Shown here piece after piece: positions 1 through 5,343 of a stretch of DNA of 6,545 nucleotides (position 1 is its first letter; every line of letters begins with the position of its first letter). Position numbers and translations under genes: made by a program. The DNA is from Nitrococcus sp. Its GTDB lineage: Bacteria; Pseudomonadota; Gammaproteobacteria; Nitrococcales; Nitrococcaceae. Location: the NCBI GenBank assembly GCA_030452365.1, contig JAKDMK010000137.1, positions 1 through 6,545 on the forward strand, read 5' to 3'. Below the pieces are notes generated by a model, which was given only the letters and a program-made list of their open reading frames with translations, did no database searches and had not been told where the DNA came from.

Positions 1-173
1 GGCGCCAGCAGGCCCAGGATCACCTTGAGCAGCGTGCTCTTGCCGCCGCCGTTAGGACCAACCAATCCCAAGAATTCACCCGCGCCGACATCGAGGGTTA
101 CGTCCTGCAATACGATCGGCCCTCCGTACCCCGCGGAGACTCCCTCGAGCTCGATCACGCGCTGGGGTATCAC
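1..173 (-). CDS. znuC: Metal ABC transporter ATP-binding protein, ZnuC-like (N-terminal part)
   Basis: Only the first 57 codons are in the window; the gene continues past the left edge. The translation begins MIPQRVIELEGVSAGYGG and reaches a Walker A P-loop, GPNGGGKST, at about residues 39-47, typical of ABC ATPases. The P-loop binds ATP that powers import through the inner-membrane permease. The start is the GTG at 173-171, which overlaps the TGA stop of the upstream znuA-like gene as GTGA, so the two are translationally coupled. The pairing with a ZnuA-type binding protein indicates a zinc or manganese importer (ZnuABC/MntABC class); the permease gene would lie further left. The ATPase fold is certain. 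The metal specificity rests on context only. Confidence 0.88.
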   Translation of the reverse strand, partial: MIPQRVIELEGVSAGYGGPIVLQDVTLDVGAGEFLGLVGPNGGGKSTLLKVILGLLA

Positions 174-1117
174 CGCATCGCCTCCCGCAAGGATCGGGCA
201 AACTGGCGCAGGCTCGCCGTATAGTTCTCGGCCAGCGGATCCACTCGTACAACCCGCGCGTCTATAGCGCGCGCCACTGCCAATGCGGGGGCCGCGCTAA
301 ACTGGCGCTGAACGAAAATCGTATGGATATCCTCGCGCTTGGCGCGCTCGATCAGACGCGCCAGACTCGCCGCACCCGGCGGTTTGCCCTCGACCTCGAT
401 GGCAATCTGCTCCAAGCCGTATGCGTCAGCGAAATAGCCCCAGGCCGGGTGAAACACGAGAAAGCGCCGGTTGTCCAATCCCGCAAACAGGCTTCGAATT
501 TCGCCGTCAAGCGCGCGCAGGTCCGCGGCAAACGCTTGGTAGTTCGCCGCGTACTCGGCCGCACCGGCCGGATCCGCTCGCGTGAGCGCGTCGCGTATGT
601 GCGCGGCCATTGAGATTACCAGGCGTGGGTTTGTCCAGATGTGAAAATCCTGGCTCGCATGCGCGTGATTCGCATCGGCGGGGTGATCATGATTCCTCAT
701 GTTGCGCTGGGCGAGCCCCGCCCGCAGATCAATCACCTTCATCTCGGGGTTCATGCTGCGGATACGATCCATCCAGCTTTGCTCAAACGGCACCCCGATA
801 CGAAAGTACAGCTCGGTATCAGACAAGGCGGCCACCTGGCGTGGGGTGGGCTCATAGGTATGCGGATTGCTGCCGGGCTGAACCATAGCCGCAACCTGCA
901 CTCGGTCGCCGCCGATTCGCTCCACGAAAGTCTTCACCGGAAGGATGCTGACAAAGACACGCAACGGCGCTGCCGCGGTCGCGGTCGCGGTCGCGGTCGC
1001 GGTCGCGAAAAGCAGCGCCAGCAGACAATAGCCGAGGCAGCACAGCCGAACCGCCGCAAACCCTGCTGCGCGCGGCCTTCTCTTCGCGGCCGCGGCGCCT
1101 GCTGATAGCTTACTCAT
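170..1117 (-). CDS. znuA: Periplasmic zinc/manganese-binding protein (ZnuA-like, cluster A-I SBP)
   Basis: A 315-aa substrate-binding lipoprotein-class or periplasmic protein of the ZnuA/MntC family, which captures Zn2+ or Mn2+ and delivers it to the ABC permease. Metal ligands expected for the family are visible: His86 in NPHTYEP, His159 in DFHIWTNP, His223 in FHPAWGYF and Asp293 in VDPLAENY. A short His-rich loop (HDHPADANHAHA, about 143-154) precedes the second ligand; such loops are commoner in zinc than manganese binders. The N-terminus has a long basic n-region (AAAKRRPRAAG), a hydrophobic core (CLLALLF) and then (AT)5 repeats before the mature domain near residue 51. No convincing Shine-Dalgarno precedes the ATG at 1117, and the start could differ slightly. 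No Zur-like operator was recognised in the 119 bp upstream. Confidence 0.93.
   Translation of the reverse strand: MSKLSAGAAAAKRRPRAAGFAAVRLCCLGYCLLALLFATATATATATAAAPLRVFVSILPVKTFVERIGGDRVQVAAMVQPGSNPHTYEPTPRQVAALSDTELYFRIGVPFEQSWMDRIRSMNPEMKVIDLRAGLAQRNMRNHDHPADANHAHASQDFHIWTNPRLVISMAAHIRDALTRADPAGAAEYAANYQAFAADLRALDGEIRSLFAGLDNRRFLVFHPAWGYFADAYGLEQIAIEVEGKPPGAASLARLIERAKREDIHTIFVQRQFSAAPALAVARAIDARVVRVDPLAENYTASLRQFARSLREAMR
975..1007. repeat. Hexanucleotide tandem repeat GCGGTC x5 in the znuA signal peptide
   Basis: Five perfect copies of GCGGTC (975-1004) followed by a partial GCG. On the minus strand they encode alternating Ala-Thr at residues 38-47 of the ZnuA-like precursor, at the end of the signal peptide. 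As the unit is 6 bp, gain or loss of copies keeps the reading frame and only lengthens or shortens the peptide near the cleavage site. Confidence 0.95.
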
Positions 1118-1136
1118 CGCGGTGTGGCTTACTCAT
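1110..1136 (-). other. Duplicated start motif ATGAGTAAGC and 8-codon mini-ORF upstream of znuA
   Basis: The 10-mer ATGAGTAAGC occurs twice on the minus strand, at 1136-1127 and at 1117-1108, the second being the znuA start. Because the copies are 19 bp apart, the first ATG reads a different frame and encodes MSKPHRDE, ending at a TAA (1112-1110) that overlaps the first codons of znuA. It may be a simple duplication scar or a tiny upstream ORF that couples or dampens znuA translation. Neither ATG has a good Shine-Dalgarno. Confidence 0.4.
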
Positions 1137-1201
1137 GGCGCTGCGGGACCGTCAGCCTGGCCGCGGCATGGGGACGCGGGTCGGGCGCGCGCTATAGACA
1201 T

Positions 1202-1228
1202 GCCCACGCGCCCTTCCCAAACGCGGGC
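1202..1228 (-). terminator. GC-rich hairpin just after hinT, possible weak terminator
   Basis: An imperfect inverted repeat (GCCC-A-CGCG against CGCGGGC) with an 11-nt loop begins 9 nt beyond the hinT stop. It lacks a following T-tract on the minus strand, so intrinsic termination is doubtful; it may only stabilise the mRNA end or mark the hinT-znuA boundary. Confidence 0.25.
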
Positions 1229-1236
1229 GTCCTCGC

Positions 1237-1581
1237 TCAATTAACGACCATCGGACCCATAGGCCGGCCGCCCATCAGATGCAGATGTAGATGATAGACT
1301 TCCTGCCCGCCGTGCCGATTGCAATTAATCAATAATCGGTAGCCGTCAACGGCGATCCCTTCCTTCCTGGCCAGATTCCGGGCGATGAGGAACATATGGC
1401 CAATCAGCCTCTCGTCCGTATCTTCAATGTCATTGACCGTGGGGATCACCTTGTTGGGAACGATGAGGATGTGGACGGGCGCCTTCGGGCTGATATCCCG
1501 GAAGGCAGTCACCTGATCGTCTCGGTAGACGATATCGGCGGGCAATTCACCGTTGATGATCTGCGCAAAGATGTTCGCCAT
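1237..1581 (-). CDS. hinT: HIT-family purine nucleoside phosphoramidase (HinT)
   Basis: A 114-aa cytosolic histidine-triad hydrolase. HinT proteins hydrolyse adenosine 5'-phosphoramidates and aminoacyl-adenylates to AMP. The full domain is present: [16 protein letters not shown] at the start, [15 protein letters not shown] (about 26-40), [20 protein letters not shown] near the end. The triad is His97-x-His99-x-His101, with His99 as the expected nucleophile, and the length matches E. coli HinT (about 119 aa). The frame is open for 77 further codons upstream, but the ATG at 1581 is chosen because GGAG lies 5 nt before it and because the family starts at this point. It reads leftward between tsaB and the zinc operon, with 119 bp to znuA, so co-transcription is possible but not shown. 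Confidence 0.95.
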   Translation of the reverse strand: MANIFAQIINGELPADIVYRDDQVTAFRDISPKAPVHILIVPNKVIPTVNDIEDTDERLIGHMFLIARNLARKEGIAVDGYRLLINCNRHGGQEVYHLHLHLMGGRPMGPMVVN

Positions 1582-1824
1582 AATCACTCCGCCGTCACTG
1601 GTGCTCAGACGTCGATCACAGCCTGATGACACGGCAGTCGGATGTCGAGCCACCCATGACTGCAATGACCCCCTGAGCTTGGAGCACAGCTCGCCGACCG
1701 ATGCGGTCTGCGATAGGCCGTGAACACCTTGAGCAGCCACCCGAGCGATGCACCGCAAACCGTGCATCATATCGCAGCGGGAATCGGCGCGCACGCAAGA
1801 GCCTGTTGACATTCACCGGCCGGG
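1582..1824. other. tsaB-hinT intergenic region with a small hairpin, no gene recognised
   Basis: The 243 bp between tsaB and hinT carry no recognisable gene; the open frame that extends hinT leftwards from here has no family similarity I can see. A near-perfect hairpin lies at 1748-1767 (ATGCAC...GTGCAT, 6-bp outer stem, one C-C mismatch, CAAA loop). A TATGAT hexamer on the minus strand (1771-1766) could be a -10 box for hinT, but no matching -35 is clear. Confidence 0.4.
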
Positions 1825-2505
1825 TTAGGTCACGCGGTTGCGAAGATAAACGGGTAATGCGCGACTGGCATCGTCCGTGGCACCCTCGCGATAAGCAGCA
1901 AGCGCGATGGTCAGGCAGTCGCTGGCCTGCGGCAAACGCTCACCGTCAATGGCGGCGGGCGGCTTGTCGCAGCGCGCCATGAGACGCGCCTGATAGGCGC
2001 CCCAGCCTGTCCCAACCCCGTACCATGAGCCGGTCATTGGCGGTACGGGCGCCGCATCCGGTGATACGACAACCTCATCGTCCATGGCGACCATGATGCC
2101 TTGCCGGCTGACTCGGTAGGCACCCCAATAGACCTGGTCCATGCGCGCATCGATTGCCGCGAGCACCGTCTCGCCTCCTTGCTCGCGATAAACTCCTTGC
2201 GCGATGCACGCCAAGGTCGAAACCGGGATCACAGGCCGGTTGGCCCCGTAGGCGAGCCCCTGGGCGCTACCCACCGCGATGCGACTGCCGGTGAACGAGC
2301 CTGGCCCACGACAATAGGCAATGGCGTCCAGATCACTTACCCGCAGCCCGGCCTGCCCCAGAAGCTCATCAAGCATGGGCAGCAGCCGCTGGGCGTGGCC
2401 GCGCGGAATGACCTCATAGCGGCTGAGCACGCGACCAGCCGTCGAGAGCGCCGCGGAGCAGGCATCGGTCGTCGTATCAAAAGCCAGTATGCAAGGTTCG
2501 CTCAC
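1825..2505 (-). CDS. tsaB: tRNA threonylcarbamoyladenosine biosynthesis protein TsaB
   Basis: A 226-aa protein of the TsaB/YeaZ branch of the ASKHA fold. TsaB is the non-catalytic partner of TsaD and TsaE in forming N6-threonylcarbamoyladenosine at A37 of ANN-decoding tRNAs. Visible signatures are the N-terminal phosphate-loop strand ILAFDTTTDACSAAL, RGHAQRLLPMLDELL, the family hallmark GPGSFTGSRIAVG (about 67-79) and PVSTLACIAQG. The usual GSFTGLR has Ser instead of Leu, a minor change. Two GTG starts are possible: the one at 2511 touches the GGGAG motif, whereas the GTG at 2505 sits 5 nt after it and yields MSEPCILAFDTTT, so 2505 is preferred. Length agrees with E. coli TsaB (231 aa). Confidence 0.95.
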   Translation of the reverse strand: MSEPCILAFDTTTDACSAALSTAGRVLSRYEVIPRGHAQRLLPMLDELLGQAGLRVSDLDAIAYCRGPGSFTGSRIAVGSAQGLAYGANRPVIPVSTLACIAQGVYREQGGETVLAAIDARMDQVYWGAYRVSRQGIMVAMDDEVVVSPDAAPVPPMTGSWYGVGTGWGAYQARLMARCDKPPAAIDGERLPQASDCLTIALAAYREGATDDASRALPVYLRNRVT

Positions 2506-2516
2506 GGCCACTCCCG
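2506..2516 (-). promoter_or_regulatory. Ribosome binding site deciding the tsaB start
   Basis: On the minus strand GGGAG (2516-2511 region) is directly against the GTG at 2511 but has a normal 5-nt spacer (TGGCC) to the GTG at 2505. This favours the shorter TsaB. Confidence 0.6.
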
Positions 2517-2742
2517 GAACACTCTGATTGCTCTATCGTAATGTATTTGAATTAGTCTCCCATGACTTCAATGCCGACAAAAATGGTGGGGAAGCGGTCT
2601 GGTCCTGGCTACGTTGGCATGGGGAGGTGCTGGATTATTGCTCGCACCGGTGACGCCTACCCAGAACACCGATCCGGGTGCCGGCGTCCAGTGTTTCGTC
2701 ACCCCGGCGCAGGCCGGGGTCCACTTTCGCTACATCATCCTG
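2512..2742. other. Non-coding junction between tsaB and the integron
   Basis: No gene is supported here. An AT-rich patch at about 2527-2555 may hold the leftward tsaB promoter. Rightward frames through this stretch are open because of GC bias and run through the palindromic repeat and, in antisense, through the intI remnant; their peptides (for example VTPAQAGVHF) are the usual translation of such repeats. This is also where the missing three quarters of the integrase should be, so a deletion or rearrangement junction lies near 2735-2742. Confidence 0.5.
2697..2725. repeat. Dispersed palindromic repeat (GTCACCCCGGC-type)
   Basis: ACCCCGGC-GCAG-GCCGGGGT at 2701-2720 is a perfect 8-bp stem with a 4-nt loop, flanked by CGTC and CCAC. 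It has the form of the short intergenic palindromes (GTCATTCCGGC...GCCGGAATCCA type) that are dispersed in many proteobacterial genomes. It lies against the broken end of the integrase remnant and may have taken part in the truncation. The family assignment is from memory of the motif; only one copy is in the window. Confidence 0.7.
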
Positions 2743-2924
2743 CCGCGGCAACGGGGGTCAAAAACGCCTCCACCTCCTGCGCAGCCATGTCGCAGGTGCC
2801 GCTTGTCGTGATAGAGGGTCAACCGCCGCACGCAGTCCGTATACGCCTGCTCGGCACGGATGCTGTTGTGCTTGAGCCGGATACGATTGCGCAGTTGATC
2901 GAGAAACCGGGGCCAATGCTCCAT
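2741..2924 (-). pseudogene. intI: Integron integrase remnant (truncated, frameshifted intI)
   Basis: The minus strand encodes MEHWPRFLDQLRNRIR then HNSIRAEQAYTDCVRRL and YHDKRH, which closely follows the N-terminal SAM-like domain of integron integrases (IntI1: [28 protein letters not shown]). After KRH the frame is broken: the ATG at 2788 in another frame continues the family pattern as MAAQEVEAFLT (integrases have EMGAAEVEAFLTHL), so an indel lies near 2789-2802. A TGA at 2737-2735 and the palindromic repeat follow. The R-H-R-Y catalytic core and the IntI-specific patch are absent, leaving about 60 of the usual 320-340 residues; it cannot be active. The ATG has an in-frame TAG four codons upstream. 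The orientation, divergent from the cassettes, is the normal integron arrangement. Confidence 0.88.
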
Positions 2925-2930
2925 GGGGTA

Positions 2931-2958
2931 TTGCTACCCCGTATACGTGGCGTATAAA
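2931..2958 (+). promoter_or_regulatory. Candidate cassette promoter Pc
   Basis: TTGCTA (2931-2936) and TATAAA (2953-2958) are separated by 16 bp, giving 4/6 and 5/6 matches to sigma-70 boxes, directed at the cassettes. The place, at the 5' end of intI just before attI, is where Pc promoters occur. The -35 box overlaps a perfect 6-bp-stem inverted repeat (2925-2940, GGGGTA-TTGC-TACCCC) that directly precedes the intI ATG. Prediction only. Confidence 0.35.
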
Positions 2959-3066
2959 CAGGCTGTGTTATTGAATAATCAATATGTTACCCTGCCATCT
3001 GTCGGGTTACACGCCAAATTTAGTGTATGACCAGACACCACATGTGGCGTCGACTTCTAGTTCGGT
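2941..3066 (+). other. Candidate attI recombination site
   Basis: This AT-richer stretch lies between the intI start and cassette 1, where attI is expected. The recombination point is placed between G3060 and T3061 in GTTCGGT, one base off GTTRRRY. It is supported by complementarity between TTCGGT and CCGAAC in attC1. Upstream GTTA motifs occur at 2967, 2986 and 3006, spaced 19 and 20 bp, which could be accessory IntI-binding sites as in attI1. An inverted repeat TATTGA-ATAA-TCAATA lies at 2969-2984 and a palindrome CCACATGTGG at 3039-3048. The boundaries other than 3060/3061 are approximate. Confidence 0.5.
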
Positions 3067-3084
3067 GACTTTGGGAGAGCCTCT

Positions 3085-3588
3085 GTGATCGACACGATGG
3101 ATGCACTGCTGCGAGCTGGCTTCGAGCGATATGACCTTGGGCTACGGACCTGGATCGATGACACGGAGTTCAGTGTGACGTCGGATGGCATCGGCCGCGT
3201 TCACCTTATGGTTGTCATGAATAACGGCCGGACTCTGAGCGACATCGAGTACGCGATGCCGTCACTTGTGGACAGCGATGACGTTGCTTTCGCCTTGGTC
3301 GCATACGCGTTGCGCCGACTCAATTTCACAAACGTCCCCGTTTGGCTTGAGAGGGGAAAAAAAGCGCAGCACCTCCTGCCGTGGAACAAGGCCGCACTGG
3401 CGAAGATCGACGAAGAAAAGCCTAGGCAACTTCGTCTGCTTGGTGCGTGCACTACGGACTACTCCGTGAAGCAGCTCAGCAACGGATCGACATCCATAAT
3501 TCTTCACGTACCCGAGCGATTCGTGAGGCTATGGCTAGACAGGTTGGACTCCCTAGAGATCGATCGGGAGGCGTTCTACAAACTGTGA
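3085..3588 (+). CDS. Integron cassette 1 protein, unknown function (167 aa)
   Basis: I do not recognise the family. The protein begins MIDTMDALLRAGFERYDLGL, has no signal peptide, no membrane segment and no evident catalytic motif, and is predicted soluble and mixed alpha/beta, with a single Cys (in LLGACTTD). It contains a beta-like stretch (GRVHLMVVMNNGRTL) and an acidic, Leu-rich C-terminus (RFVRLWLDRLDSLEID). The start is GTG at 3085, with GGGAG at 3073-3077 and a 7-nt spacer; the next in-frame ATG (3097) is less well placed. The gene begins 24 nt after the cassette boundary and ends 10 nt before attC1, so it fills the cassette. It is the first cassette and thus the best expressed if a Pc promoter acts from attI. 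Base composition is nearer the chromosome than that of cassette 2. Confidence 0.8.
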   Translation: MIDTMDALLRAGFERYDLGLRTWIDDTEFSVTSDGIGRVHLMVVMNNGRTLSDIEYAMPSLVDSDDVAFALVAYALRRLNFTNVPVWLERGKKAQHLLPWNKAALAKIDEEKPRQLRLLGACTTDYSVKQLSNGSTSIILHVPERFVRLWLDRLDSLEIDREAFYKL

Positions 3589-3598
3589 GCGCAACGTC

Positions 3599-3670
3599 GC
3601 CGAACAATTTGCTGCAGCCGACCGTCATCCCGCTGCGCGGGCTGTCGGCGGCTGAGCTCAAGCGTTGGGC
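3599..3670 (+). other. attC site 1 (end of cassette 1)
   Basis: A 72-bp imperfect palindrome: R'' GCCGAAC (3599-3605), L'' around GCTGCAGCCGAC, a central hairpin CCCGC-TGC-GCGGG, L' around GGCGGCTGAGCTCAAGC and R' GTTGGGC (3664-3670), which fits GTTRRRY. Strand exchange is expected between G3664 and T3665. The atypical G at the fourth base of R'' pairs with the C of TTCGGT at the 5' end of cassette 1. Confidence 0.88.
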
Positions 3671-3687
3671 CGCGGCGAGGGGACAAT

Positions 3688-4155
3688 ATGAAGATACTTG
3701 CAATACTTGTACTGTTATCGGTCGGGGTTTCGGCGGCCCATGCCGCAGACATCGCGTCCTGTTCGGGCCTGCATGGTAAGGCCTACTTTCCAGCGACAGG
3801 TATGGTTAGCCCGTCCAGTAGCGGGTGGGAAAATGATAAGATTTCTGGCGGGCTGACCAAGCTTGTAAAGCTTGGAGCAAATGAATACAACATTATGTGG
3901 ATTGATTCCCGCCATCAGATATTTTCAACACGAGACGCCGGCGCTAGCGTTGTACTTCTTAGCCGAGCGAAGCATGAGTTTTCACTTCTTGTTGTCTATC
4001 CGACATCAAATGTCGATGTCTACACATTTTATAAAGATAATTCTGGCAAACTAGTTTATATGCTAACGACAGCAAAAACTGGCAATAAGACACCAATTGA
4101 TAAAGCATCTATCATGATTGGTCACTGTGAGTATATCCATTTTAACCAGCTTTAG
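3688..4155 (+). CDS. Integron cassette 2 protein, secreted, unknown function (155 aa)
   Basis: A small exported protein. Residues 1-19 form a clear Sec signal peptide (MKILAILVLLSVGVSAAHA, cleavage likely after AHA), so the mature protein is periplasmic or secreted. The mature chain is about 136 aa, with Cys25 near its start and Cys147 near its end, which could form a disulfide. The pattern GKAYFPATGMV, then GWENDKISGG and a run of beta-strand segments resembles hypothetical secreted proteins I have seen in gammaproteobacterial cassettes, but no function is known to me. AGGGG (3678-3682) is 5 nt from the ATG at 3688, which itself is 23 nt after the cassette boundary. The second half is markedly AT-richer than the flanking genes, consistent with foreign origin. 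Confidence 0.88.
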   Translation: MKILAILVLLSVGVSAAHAADIASCSGLHGKAYFPATGMVSPSSSGWENDKISGGLTKLVKLGANEYNIMWIDSRHQIFSTRDAGASVVLLSRAKHEFSLLVVYPTSNVDVYTFYKDNSGKLVYMLTTAKTGNKTPIDKASIMIGHCEYIHFNQL

Positions 4156-4177
4156 GTAATAATTTATGCACTAATTC

Positions 4178-4246
4178 GGCTAACAAATCGGTCAACTCGG
4201 ACACTCGGCCCGATGGGCCTCGTGCCGGTTACCTCAAGCGTTAGGT
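4178..4246 (+). other. attC site 2 (end of cassette 2)
   Basis: A 69-bp imperfect palindrome: R'' GGCTAAC (4178-4184, one base off RYYYAAC), central hairpin CACTC-GGCCC-GAT-GGGCC-TCGTG (about 4202-4224), L' CTCAAGC and R' GTTAGGT (4240-4246), which fits GTTRRRY. Strand exchange lies between G4240 and T4241. It shares only the R'/L' arm with attC1 and attC3. Confidence 0.82.
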
Positions 4247-4263
4247 GCGTGTGGGAGGGCGTC

Positions 4264-4728
4264 GTGGAACACAACTTTGAAAAGCTAAAAGCACACATTC
4301 TCCCGCTTTCGCATTCAGACCGCTTCGACGGTGCCTGCACAGAATGGAAACTTGTCGCGGTCGAAATTACCGAAGACTTCGATAACTGCCCTTGCGGCCA
4401 GGAGATCAAAGAGCATTGCTACATAAGCAACCGCATCACCGGCCAGTCAACATACGTTGGTAACGTGTGCATCAATCGGTTCATTGGCATTGATACGGGC
4501 ACGCTGTTTGTCGGGCTAAAGCGCATTGCCAAAGACCAATACGCAAATGCCAGCCTCGACGTGATCGAGTACGGACGAAAACTTGGCTTCATCTATGATT
4601 CGGAGTACAGCTTTCTGGTTGCAACTCGCCTCAAGCGCAAGCTCTCGCCCAAGCAGCGCGAGTGGAAGCGCAAGATCAATCGTCGTATCACGCAACGAAT
4701 TGTGGTGCAGCGGCGTACACGCACCTAA
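4264..4728 (+). CDS. Integron cassette 3 protein with cysteine cluster (154 aa)
   Basis: Unknown function. The protein, starting MEHNFEKLKAHILPL, has a possible zinc-binding cluster: Cys42-Pro-Cys44-Gly, His51-Cys52 and Cys69 in VGNVCINRF, with the segment CYISNRITG between them. The arrangement CxCGxxI..CYI.NR.TG....VGNxC is one I associate with small hypothetical proteins of phages and cassettes. The C-terminus is strongly basic with KQREWKRKINRRI, suggesting nucleic-acid contact (inference). The start is GTG 4264 with GGGAGGG at 4253-4259 and a 4-nt spacer. A longer frame from ATG 4213 would begin inside attC2 and before the cassette boundary, so it is not used. The TAA stop lies in R'' of attC3, a common compact cassette layout. 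No signal peptide or membrane segment. Confidence 0.82.
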   Translation: MEHNFEKLKAHILPLSHSDRFDGACTEWKLVAVEITEDFDNCPCGQEIKEHCYISNRITGQSTYVGNVCINRFIGIDTGTLFVGLKRIAKDQYANASLDVIEYGRKLGFIYDSEYSFLVATRLKRKLSPKQREWKRKINRRITQRIVVQRRTRT

Positions 4729-4794
4729 CATTTCGCCGCAGCCGACCGTCATCCCGCTACGCGGGCTGCCGGCGGCTGAGCTCAGGCGTTAGCT
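4723..4794 (+). other. attC site 3 (end of cassette 3)
   Basis: A 72-bp imperfect palindrome: R'' ACCTAAC (4723-4729, perfect RYYYAAC), L'' around GCCGCAGCCGAC, central hairpin CCCGC-TAC-GCGGG, L' around GGCGGCTGAGCTCAGGC and R' GTTAGCT (4788-4794, one base off). It matches attC1 at 61 of 72 positions by eye. Its R'' is the perfect complement of GTTAGGT at the start of its own cassette. Confidence 0.9.
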
Positions 4795-4800
4795 GCTTCT

Positions 4801-5343
4801 ATGTACATGCGAACTGACGAAGAGGCTGACGACATTTACGCTTGGCGTTGGATTGTACTTTCACTACACAACGCCGTTCAAGGCTTCATGGTGTTGTCGC
4901 TTCGCCATGGCAACGGGCTTCTCGCATTGAGCTCCAGGTGTTTCGTCGCATGGATGGAGGCGCATGAGAGCGACGGCAAATATCCCAAGAAGGAATTGGA
5001 CACATATCTTGGGCTATATAAGAAGGTAAAGAGCAAAGAAACAGGTGCCATCGGTGGAAACACGCCATTTGTGCCAAAGGGTTCCGAAGGACGCAGTATT
5101 CGGAAACTTAACGCCCTTCGAAAAGACTTTATCCACTTCACTCCAAAGGGGTGGAGCCTCGAAGTAAGTGGCCTACCGAAAATCGGCATCGACTGTCTGC
5201 GGCTGATTGCATTTCTTGGCTGGGAAACACAGAACGTCTTCTGGCACAGCCAGAAGTGTGTGCAGTTGGCTAAGACCAACCACGCCAAATGCCTTGCTCA
5301 GTTGGAGGCTCTGAATGGGGAGTATCGTGAAGGCCGCATCTAA
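4801..5343 (+). CDS. Integron cassette 4 protein, HEPN-like RX4H motif (180 aa)
   Basis: A soluble, mostly alpha-helical 180-aa protein with no signal peptide. The N-terminal helix WRWIVLSLHNAVQGFMVLSL is followed by a second helical part (KKELDTYLGLYKKVK), then LRKDFIHFTPKGWSLEVSGLP (about 106-126) and a C-terminal helix DCLRLIAFLGWETQNVFWH. R107-KDFI-H112 fits the RX4-6H motif of HEPN domains, many of which are RNases in toxin-antitoxin and defence systems. The helical layout agrees, but the assignment is an inference from one motif and there is no antitoxin partner beside it. ATG 4801 is 12 nt after the boundary, with no clear Shine-Dalgarno; ATG 4807 is an alternative. The TAA stop is within R'' of attC4. 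Confidence 0.82.
   Translation: MYMRTDEEADDIYAWRWIVLSLHNAVQGFMVLSLRHGNGLLALSSRCFVAWMEAHESDGKYPKKELDTYLGLYKKVKSKETGAIGGNTPFVPKGSEGRSIRKLNALRKDFIHFTPKGWSLEVSGLPKIGIDCLRLIAFLGWETQNVFWHSQKCVQLAKTNHAKCLAQLEALNGEYREGRI

Noticed and set aside
641..1105. 154-aa frame antisense to znuA
   Set aside because: Shadow of a well-supported gene; its Arg-Gly repeats come from the hexanucleotide tract read in another frame.
1118..1236. Zur operator before znuA
   Set aside because: No AT-rich dyad of the known Zur type is present in this GC-rich stretch.
1582..1812. N-terminal extension of 77 residues on the HinT frame
   Set aside because: HIT proteins begin at MANIFAQ; GGAG is 5 nt before that ATG, and the extension has no family features.
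2562..2957. 131-aa rightward frame across the palindromic repeat
   Set aside because: It runs through the dispersed repeat and antisense to the intI fragment; its peptide is the typical repeat translation and there is no good start.
3447..3779. 110-aa frame spanning attC1 and two cassettes
   Set aside because: It crosses a cassette boundary and overlaps two better supported genes in other frames.
4213..4263. Upstream ATG for the cassette 3 gene
   Set aside because: It lies inside attC2 and before the recombination point, so it belongs to the previous cassette; GTG 4264 has a strong Shine-Dalgarno.
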